Source: Methylotenera_A sp046594885
GTDB lineage: Bacteria; Pseudomonadota; Gammaproteobacteria; Burkholderiales; Methylophilaceae
Length of the DNA: 9,902 nt
Reading direction: 5' to 3'
Assembly (NCBI GenBank): GCA_046594885.1
Contig: JBKJRD010000097.1
Coordinates: 1 to 9,902 of the forward strand
This document shows, one piece after another, positions 5,224-9,902 of the stretch. The position numbers and the translations under genes are program-made. The notes beneath the pieces were generated by a model. That model did not search any database. It had not been told where the DNA came from and saw only the letters and a program-made list of their open reading frames with translations. Positions within the stretch are counted from its first letter, which is position 1, and each line of letters opens with the position of its first letter.

Positions 5224-7056
5224 ATGTTTGACCCCAAACCCATTCTAAAAAATCTGCCTAATCTGCCCGGCGTGTATCGCATGCTTAACGCGCTTGACGA
5301 GGTGATTTATGTGGGTAAAGCCAAAGATATTAAAAAGCGCGTTGCGAGTTATTTTAATAAAAACTTGCCCAGCCCACGCACGCGCATGATGGTGAGCCAT
5401 ATCGTCAAAATAGAAACCACCGTTACACGCAGTGAATCTGAAGCGCTGCTGTTAGAAAATAACCTGATTAAAGGCCTAATGCCGCGTTACAACGTACTGT
5501 TTCGTGATGATAAATCTTATCCATATATCACATTAACGGGCGACGAGTTTTCGCGCTTGGCGTTTCATCGTGGATTACAAAAAAATAGTACGCAGCGCCA
5601 AAGTAATCAGTTAACAGGTAAAAATCGTTATTTCGGACCTTTTCCAAACAGTGTAGCGGTGCGCGAAAGTATTCAGCTTTTGCAAAAAGTGTTTAAATTA
5701 CGCACTTGCGAAAACACCGTTTTTGCCAATCGCAGCCGCCCCTGTTTGCAGTATCAGATTGAACGCTGCACAGCACCTTGTGTGGGCTACATCACGCCTG
5801 AAAACTATGCCAATGATGTGAATATGGCGGCGATGTTTTTAGAAGGTAAAACCAATGAAGTCATCAATACGCTGGGCGACAAAATGAACACGGCAGCGGC
5901 GAATCAAGAATATGAAATGGCGGTGGTGTTTCGTGACCGTATGCAGGCGTTGCGGCAAGTGCAAGCTAAGCAATTTGTGAGCGATTTCAGTGTTTCGGAT
6001 GCCGATGTGATTGCTTGTGCCAATATTCAAGGCCAACATTGTATTAATTTGGTGATGATTCGTGGTGGGCGGCATTTGGGCGATAAAAGCTTTATGCCTA
6101 AAAATACGCAAGATGCTGAACTAACAGAAACGGTAGAAGCATTTTTAACCCAGCATTATGTGGTGCAAAATACGCCGCCCATGATTGTATGCGGGGCGGA
6201 AATTGACAGTAAAACTTTTGAGACGATTTTTAGTGAACAGTTTGGTCGCAAAATTAAAATCATCACCAATGCCATCGGCGATAAACGTGTGTGGCTCAAA
6301 ATGGCGCTAACCAATGCTGAACTTGCATTAACCCAAAAGCAAGCGGCCGCCAGCAACCAAGAAGCACGCTTAATTGCGTTGCGAGAGGCACTCAACCTGC
6401 CAGAAACTACTGAACGTATCGAATGCTTCGATATTAGCCACACCATGGGCGAGGCGACCGTGGGTAGTTGCGTGGTCTTTGATAAGGGCAATTTACAAAA
6501 TAGTGAATATAGGCGTTATAACATCACTGGCATTACCCCAGGTGATGATTATGCTGCCATGCGCGATGTATTAACGCGCCGATATAGAAAAGTCGCAGCG
6601 GGTGAGGGCGTGCGACCCGACTTGGTATTTATTGATGGTGGCAAAGGTCAACTAGGCGTGGCGATAGAAGTCATGCAAGAAGTCGGCTTAGCAGATATTT
6701 TGTTAATTGGTATCGCCAAAGGTGAAGAGCGCAGACCAGGTTTAGAAACCATGATTTTTTCGGATACTGGCGAAATGCTGAACTTGGAAAAAGATAATCA
6801 AGGCTTACATTTATTACAACAAATTCGCGATGAAGCACACCGTTTTGCCATTACAGGCCATCGCGCCAAACGTGCCAAAGCACGCATCACTTCAAGCTTG
6901 GAAGATATTGAAGGTGTTGGCGCTAAGCGCCGCAAAGCTTTGTTAACGCGCTTTGGTGGTTTAGACGGGGTAAAAAGTGCTAGTATGGACGAAATTGCAC
7001 AAGTAGATGGGATTAGCCAAGTGCTAGCCTTCAAAATTTACGAACAGTTACATTAA
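5224..7056 (+). CDS. uvrC: UvrABC system protein C (excinuclease subunit)
   Basis: UvrC makes the two incisions that flank a DNA lesion after UvrA and UvrB have located it (nucleotide excision repair, cytoplasm). At 610 residues it equals the E. coli protein in length. The GIY-YIG nuclease for the 3' cut is at the N-terminus: G16-V-Y, Y29-V-G, R39 and E78. Four cysteines at 162, 174, 182 and 186 (C-x11-C-x7-C-x3-C) match the reported iron-sulfur ligands. A UVR motif that contacts UvrB is at about 207-243. The RNase H-like nuclease for the 5' cut includes D403 (ECFDISH), D471 (IDGGKGQ) and H539 (DEAHRF). A helix-hairpin-helix DNA-binding pair ends the protein (about 555-610). ATG 5224 is chosen because MFDPKPILKNLPNLPGVY is family-like; TTG 5218 adds only two residues. 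An insert of about 11 residues at 119-134 is discussed separately. pgsA follows after 20 bases, the classic pairing. Confidence 0.98.
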   Translation: MFDPKPILKNLPNLPGVYRMLNALDEVIYVGKAKDIKKRVASYFNKNLPSPRTRMMVSHIVKIETTVTRSESEALLLENNLIKGLMPRYNVLFRDDKSYPYITLTGDEFSRLAFHRGLQKNSTQRQSNQLTGKNRYFGPFPNSVAVRESIQLLQKVFKLRTCENTVFANRSRPCLQYQIERCTAPCVGYITPENYANDVNMAAMFLEGKTNEVINTLGDKMNTAAANQEYEMAVVFRDRMQALRQVQAKQFVSDFSVSDADVIACANIQGQHCINLVMIRGGRHLGDKSFMPKNTQDAELTETVEAFLTQHYVVQNTPPMIVCGAEIDSKTFETIFSEQFGRKIKIITNAIGDKRVWLKMALTNAELALTQKQAAASNQEARLIALREALNLPETTERIECFDISHTMGEATVGSCVVFDKGNLQNSEYRRYNITGITPGDDYAAMRDVLTRRYRKVAAGEGVRPDLVFIDGGKGQLGVAIEVMQEVGLADILLIGIAKGEERRPGLETMIFSDTGEMLNLEKDNQGLHLLQQIRDEAHRFAITGHRAKRAKARITSSLEDIEGVGAKRRKALLTRFGGLDGVKSASMDEIAQVDGISQVLAFKIYEQLH

Positions 7057-7076
7057 CTTTAAAACTATAAAAATCT

Positions 7077-7685
7077 ATGTTGTGGACAATTCCCAATATC
7101 CTGACCGTTTTACGCATTGCGCTGATTCCTGTATTTGTGGGAATTTTTTATTTGCCCAATGATAAAGCCAGCTTAGCTGCAATTCCTGCACATTGGGTTA
7201 ACGTAACGGCAACTTTAGTATTTGCGCTGGCGGCTTTTACCGATTGGCTGGATGGTTTTTGGGCGCGACAATTTAATCAAGCCTCAAAGTTTGGCGCTTT
7301 TTTAGACCCAGTTGCCGATAAGCTAATGGTCGCCGCCGCACTCATTGTATTGGTAGAGTTTGAGCGCATAGGTGCGGTGATTGCATTAGTGATTATCGGG
7401 CGCGAAATTGCTGTGAGCGCCTTGCGTGAATGGATGGCGGGCACGGGCAAAAGTAACAATGTGGCGGTGGCAACCATTGGCAAAGTAAAAACCGCAGCGC
7501 AAATGGTGGCCATCTTATTGTTACTGTATTTTGATCCATTAAATTTAGGTTATTTAGGCAGTTTTAATACCAAGCTGGCTGGGCAAATATTAATTATATT
7601 TGCGGCTTTTTTAACCTTGTTATCAATGGCTTATTATCTCAAAGCCGCTTGGCCACACATTAAAGAATCGATTCACACCAGTTAA
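7077..7685 (+). CDS. pgsA: CDP-diacylglycerol--glycerol-3-phosphate 3-phosphatidyltransferase
   Basis: PgsA transfers a phosphatidyl group from CDP-diacylglycerol to glycerol 3-phosphate, making phosphatidylglycerol phosphate, the committed step to phosphatidylglycerol and cardiolipin. It is an inner-membrane enzyme. The CDP-alcohol phosphotransferase signature is complete: D56xxD59G60xxA63R64, then G73, D77 and D81, with the standard x8, x3 and x3 spacing. This motif binds two metal ions and the CDP moiety. The N-terminus MLWTIPNILTVLRI and the GREIAVSALREWMA stretch (108-121) are typical of bacterial PgsA. Hydrophobic helices are near 8-26, 43-55, 83-105, 134-150 and 167-189. The 202-residue length is close to the usual size of about 180-200. 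It begins 20 bases after the uvrC stop and is probably co-transcribed with it, as in many proteobacteria. No strong Shine-Dalgarno sequence precedes it. Confidence 0.96.
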   Translation: MLWTIPNILTVLRIALIPVFVGIFYLPNDKASLAAIPAHWVNVTATLVFALAAFTDWLDGFWARQFNQASKFGAFLDPVADKLMVAAALIVLVEFERIGAVIALVIIGREIAVSALREWMAGTGKSNNVAVATIGKVKTAAQMVAILLLLYFDPLNLGYLGSFNTKLAGQILIIFAAFLTLLSMAYYLKAAWPHIKESIHTS

Positions 7686-7744
7686 GCCATTATTTTTAGT
7701 TAAAATTAATCGTTAACTTTAGTGAATAATTAGCTGATTTAGTC

Positions 7745-7772
7745 TTGACCATGGCCTGAAAACCGCTATAAT
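7745..7772 (+). promoter_or_regulatory. Sigma70 promoter of the tRNA-Gly gene
   Basis: TTGACC (7745-7750, 5/6 match) and TATAAT (7767-7772, 6/6) are separated by 16 bp. Transcription would begin near 7779, about 12 bases before the mature tRNA 5' end. This is the best promoter in the window, which fits a highly expressed stable RNA. It means the tRNA need not rely on uvrC-pgsA readthrough. Confidence 0.85.
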
Positions 7773-7790
7773 GCTGGCTGTCTTAACGAC

Positions 7791-7866
<76 letters not shown>

Positions 7867-7880
7867 AATAATCACTGAAT

Positions 7881-7917
7881 ACGGCGAATGCATGCATGCT
7901 TTCGCCGTTTTGGTTTT
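7881..7917 (+). terminator. Intrinsic terminator between the two tRNA genes
   Basis: The arms ACGGCGAA (7881-7888) and TTCGCCGT (7901-7908) form a perfect 8-bp stem. The 12-base interior contains GCATGCATGC, so after one T-T mismatch it can pair further as GCA/TGC around a TGCA loop. The stem is followed by TTTGGTTTT, an interrupted U-run, in the plus direction. There is no matching T-run in the other direction. It lies 14 bases after tRNA-Gly and should end that transcript. Confidence 0.75.
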
Positions 7918-7933
7918 AGGCAATTCAGTTTAA

Positions 7934-7953
7934 AGCATTTTTAATTAAATGCT
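7934..7953. repeat. AT-rich inverted repeat upstream of tRNA-Cys
   Basis: AGCATTT (7934-7940) and AAATGCT (7947-7953) are perfect 7-bp arms around TTAATT, 11 bases before the tRNA-Cys gene. The role is unknown. It could be part of the promoter region, a processing signal or a weak second terminator. I find no good -35/-10 pair for tRNA-Cys in the 98-base spacer. Confidence 0.4.
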
Positions 7954-7964
7954 GTTTCTATAAA

Positions 7965-8038
7965 GGCGCGATAGCAAAGCGGTTATGCCGCGGCCTGCAA
8001 AGCCGTTTAGGCCGGTTCGACTCCGGCTCGCGCCTCCA
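7965..8038 (+). tRNA. tRNA-Cys (anticodon GCA)
   Basis: The gene is 74 bases long including an encoded CCA end. The acceptor stem pairs GGCGCGA with TCGCGCC, followed by T and CCA. The anticodon loop CTGCAAA at 7995-8001 carries GCA (7997-7999). The T stem pairs GCCGG (8011-8015) with CCGGC (8023-8027) around TTCGACT. It occupies the position of cysT in the E. coli glyW-cysT-leuZ cluster. An integrase gene begins 164 bases downstream on the same strand, so its 3' half is the probable island insertion site. The tRNA remains intact after integration. Confidence 0.97.
8011..8038 (+). other. Probable attachment site (attL) within the 3' end of tRNA-Cys
   Basis: P4-type integrases generally recombine at the T-arm and 3' end of a tRNA gene that lies just upstream of int. 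The T arm to CCA of tRNA-Cys fits that position and orientation. No second copy of this segment occurs between 8039 and 9902, so the other junction must lie beyond the window. The exact crossover cannot be defined from one end. Confidence 0.4.
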
Positions 8039-8134
8039 ACACCTACTTCATGACCATCCAATCCAGTCCAATTATCCCCTCCCAAGCAAGCATTTACATA
8101 GAATACACGTCCATACAGGTATTTTGCGGTGCTA

Positions 8135-8163
8135 TTGCATCCAACACAAAAACGGGGTATAAA
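8135..8163 (+). promoter_or_regulatory. Candidate promoter of the integrase gene
   Basis: TTGCAT (8135-8140, 3/6) and TATAAA (8158-8163, 5/6) are 17 bp apart. The -10 is embedded in the first GGGGTATA repeat, so a protein that binds the repeats would control it. The -35 is poor, so confidence is low. The rest of 8039-8202 shows no gene. Confidence 0.3.
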
Positions 8164-8200
8164 TAGGGGTATATTAATTTGGTGTAAATTCGATACCCCC
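8154..8200. repeat. GGGGTAT repeat cluster upstream of the integrase
   Basis: GGGGTATA occurs at 8154-8161 and again at 8166-8173, 12 bp apart. An inverted copy, ATACCCCC, is at 8193-8200, two bases before the integrase ATG. Direct and inverted copies at roughly helical spacing suggest binding sites for the integrase itself (arm-type sites) or for an excisionase or repressor. The inverted copy takes the place of a ribosome-binding site, so translation initiation here looks weak. Confidence 0.6.
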
Positions 8201-8202
8201 AT

Positions 8203-9414
8203 ATGCCGCTCACAGACATTACTGTTAGAAACGCTAAGCCAACAGAAAAATCACAAAAGCTTTCTGATGGTGGTGGGCTGTATTTGTTGGTACATACCAA
8301 CGGGTCAAAATACTGGCGTTTAAAGTATCGTTTCGTAGGAAAAGAAAAACTACTTTCCATTGGCATATACCCCCAAGTTTCGCTATCTGATGCTCGTGTG
8401 AGACGTGATGATGCCAAGAAATTACTCGCTAATAGTCAAGACCCGAGTGAAGTAAAACAAACTCTTAAAACTGAGGCAAAACTTGAAGCTGCAAACACAT
8501 TTGAATCTGTTGCAAGAGAATGGTTAGGCAAGAAAGCCGCCAAACAGGTTGATAAAACAAGAAATCGAAATTTACGCATTTTAGAGCTTAATATTTTTAA
8601 GCATATTGGCAAAACGCCAATCAATAAAGTGACATCAAAAGCACTGTTGTTAGCTTTGCACAAAATGGAACAACGAGGCATTACAGACAGTGCGCACCGC
8701 GCTTTGCAGATATGTGGTGAAGTATTCCGTTATGCAATTGCTACAGAACGCGCTCAGGCTGATTTAAGTCTAGTGTTGAAGGGCGCTCTATCACCTGTTA
8801 GAGAAAAACATCATGCCAGCATTACAGACGCTAAAGGTGTTGCGGATCTGTTGCGCTCAACTTATGTCTATGATGGTTCGTTCTTAACAAAACAAGCTCT
8901 AAAATTAGCTCCTTTAGTATTTGTTCGCCCGGGTGAATTAAGAAACGCTGAATGGTCTGAAATTGATCTTGAAGCTGGCGAGTGGCGTATTGCGGCTCAT
9001 AAAATGAAAATGAAAGCCGTTCACATTATTCCTTTAGCTAAACAAGCGGTTCAAATATTTAAAGAAATTAAAGCAATCAACGGCGACGGCAAATATGTGT
9101 TTCCGGGTCTTAGATCAACAGACAGGCCAATGAGTGAAAACACAGTTAATGCTGCTTTAAGGCGCTTAGGCTTTGAAAAGGGCGAAATGACTGGTCACGG
9201 ATTTAGAAGTATGGCCTCTACAATCTTGCATGAGCATGGGTGGCCTCACGAAGCGATTGAACGCCAGTTAGCACACGCTGAAAGAAATAAGGTTAGCGCA
9301 GCATACAATTACGCAGAACACTTGCCAAAACGCCGCGAAATGATGCAATCATGGGCTGATTATTTGGATGCTTTAAGATTGGGAGTTAACGTAGTTAATA
9401 TCAAAAAAGGTTAA
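8203..9414 (+). CDS. P4-type tyrosine integrase of a tRNA-Cys-associated island
   Basis: This 403-residue site-specific recombinase inserts and excises a mobile element by a tyrosine-DNA intermediate. The N-terminal DUF4102-type arm-binding domain spans about 1-88 (LTDITVRNAKP, LSDGGGLYLLV, WRLKYRF, LSIGIYPQVSLSDAR). A SAM-like core-binding domain spans about 98-195. The catalytic domain has R242 (VFVRPGELRNAEW), a probable Lys in the KMKMKAVHIIPL hairpin (267-278), H332-G-F-R335, H358 (LAHAE) and the nucleophile Y368 in AAYNYAEHL. The full catalytic set and normal length (about 400) predict an active enzyme. The start ATG at 8203 gives a family-like N-terminus but has no Shine-Dalgarno site, and the start is abutted by an inverted ATACCCCC repeat. 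Its position directly downstream of tRNA-Cys and on the same strand is standard for island integrases. No excisionase gene is visible in the remaining 490 bases. Confidence 0.96.
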   Translation: MPLTDITVRNAKPTEKSQKLSDGGGLYLLVHTNGSKYWRLKYRFVGKEKLLSIGIYPQVSLSDARVRRDDAKKLLANSQDPSEVKQTLKTEAKLEAANTFESVAREWLGKKAAKQVDKTRNRNLRILELNIFKHIGKTPINKVTSKALLLALHKMEQRGITDSAHRALQICGEVFRYAIATERAQADLSLVLKGALSPVREKHHASITDAKGVADLLRSTYVYDGSFLTKQALKLAPLVFVRPGELRNAEWSEIDLEAGEWRIAAHKMKMKAVHIIPLAKQAVQIFKEIKAINGDGKYVFPGLRSTDRPMSENTVNAALRRLGFEKGEMTGHGFRSMASTILHEHGWPHEAIERQLAHAERNKVSAAYNYAEHLPKRREMMQSWADYLDALRLGVNVVNIKKG

Positions 9415-9526
9415 AGAGTACCTCCGTCCCTCATACGGATTATGATTAAGCGGCAACATTGGTAACTTTTTGACTGGCTTAAATGAAGCCTAACCACATT
9501 GAAATACTAACTAGGAATATCACTAC
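9415..9526. other. Non-coding gap between integrase and interrupted reading frame
   Basis: These 112 bases hold no gene. Two weak hairpins are visible: TCCGT/ACGGA near 9423-9439, and GGCTT (9476-9480) with AAGCC (9486-9490) around AAATG. Neither is followed by a T-run, so no terminator is called. TTGACT at 9470-9475 resembles a -35 box, but no -10 lies at the correct distance. An AGGA at 9513-9516 may serve as ribosome site for the frame that follows. Confidence 0.5.
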
Positions 9527-9902
9527 ATGACTAATAATGATTTTACATCAGTCAATGAAACCAAAAATATTACTTTGTCAGAAATGACTTATTAAGATTT
9601 TAATAAGCCTGTAGATTTGGAACTGATACTCTATGATGCTCAGGCTGGAGCTTTGAAGGCAAAATCAAACATACTGAACTTGATTCATAGTCTAGGTGCT
9701 ATTGATTGTAGCGACGCTAATGGAGATATTAATGGCTCTTTGTTGTTGGAACACCGATCAATAATAATTTCTGGCTTAGTGACCAATCTTATTGGATTAA
9801 GCCCATTCCAAATTGAATATATCACCGCTTTATTGGAGCTTGCAGAATATAGTTCGAGTACCATCGACACTGAAACTTGGAATGGGCTTAATCCAATAAG
9901 AT
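9527..9902 (+). pseudogene. Interrupted hypothetical reading frame, truncated by window end
   Basis: ATG 9527, with AGGA 10 bases upstream, opens 22 codons (MTNNDFTSVNE...SEMTY) and meets TAA at 9593-9595. The same frame then stays open for 102 codons to the window edge (DFNKPVDLELILYDAQ..., IEYITALLELAEYS). This downstream part reads like an ordinary soluble protein, helical and leucine-rich. It has no in-frame ATG; the nearest alternative start is TTG 9617, with no ribosome site. The simplest reading is a point-mutated cargo gene of the island in which one codon became TAA. A sequencing error or stop readthrough is also possible. I recognise no domain. The last nine codons lie within the right arm of an inverted repeat and may not belong to the true gene. 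Confidence 0.5.
9786..9902. repeat. 26-bp perfect inverted repeat reaching the window end
   Basis: The left arm is 9786-9811 and the right arm is 9877-9902, perfect reverse complements over all 26 bases and separated by 65 bases. The first bases inside the arms (9812 A, 9876 C) do not pair, so the inner boundary is defined. The outer boundary is unknown because the right arm stops at the window edge. It lies inside the open reading frame and could be a natural hairpin, an element end or an assembly fold-back. Confidence 0.85.

Noticed and set aside
7959..7964. TATAAA directly before tRNA-Cys as its -10 box
   Set aside because: It abuts the mature 5' end, so transcription would start inside the tRNA. 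No suitable -35 lies upstream.
8154..8200. GGGGTAT repeats as a CRISPR array or replication origin iterons
   Set aside because: There are only two direct copies and one inverted copy of 7-8 bp, with no spacers, no cas genes and no replication initiator gene. The position at the integrase promoter explains them better.
8094..8417. Minus-strand open frame across the integrase start region
   Set aside because: It overlaps the well-supported integrase N-terminus and its upstream repeats, and shows no domain features.
9685..9870. Minus-strand 61-codon open frame at the right end
   Set aside because: It has no ribosome site and no recognisable domain. Its WNGLNPIR stretch is produced by the inverted repeat, which reads the same peptide on both strands. 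The plus-strand frame is longer and more protein-like.

Overview
The window looks like a chromosomal segment of a moderately AT-rich betaproteobacterium, probably a Methylophilaceae-type methylotroph. This is an inference from gene content and protein style (AcnB, RlmJ, UvrC, PgsA, a DUF2914 membrane protein) and from the uvrC-pgsA-tRNA-Gly-tRNA-Cys order shared with other proteobacteria; no search could be run. The left edge cuts through a gene. The right edge ends exactly on one arm of a perfect inverted repeat. The window may therefore be a whole contig, although this cannot be proved from the sequence.

Left part (1-3387): the C-terminal end of aconitase B, then two membrane-protein genes on the same strand (a small unrecognised protein with a TTG start, and a seven-helix protein with a C-terminal DUF2914 domain). 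These converge on a minus-strand pair, rlmJ followed by a UPF0114/YqhA-family membrane gene. A 23-bp palindrome sits at the head of rlmJ, in the divergent gap to the next gene.

Middle part (3487-5135): a zinc-type cation diffusion facilitator that ends right after its last membrane helix, a 60-residue tautomerase-family protein, and a Phd/YefM antitoxin-PIN toxin pair with overlapping stop and start codons. A perfect 12-bp-arm palindrome overlaps the probable antitoxin promoter. Two copies of a short motif lie on either side of the tautomerase-toxin-antitoxin block.

Core housekeeping block (5224-8038): uvrC (nucleotide excision repair), pgsA (phosphatidylglycerol synthesis), tRNA-Gly(GCC) with a near-consensus sigma70 promoter, an intrinsic terminator, and tRNA-Cys(GCA). 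In E. coli this order continues with a tRNA-Leu gene (glyW-cysT-leuZ), but here it does not.

Right part (8039-9902): a P4-type tyrosine integrase starts 164 bases after the 3' end of tRNA-Cys, preceded by repeated GGGGTAT motifs. This is the usual layout of a genomic island or prophage inserted into a tRNA gene. The only other visible cargo is a reading frame interrupted by an in-frame TAA at codon 23, which runs off the window. The rest of the island is not visible.

No clearly new multi-gene system can be demonstrated here. The items most worth checking are the tRNA-Cys island with its integrase repeats, the interrupted frame and inverted repeat at the right edge, the zinc transporter without a C-terminal domain, and the two promoter-overlapping palindromes.
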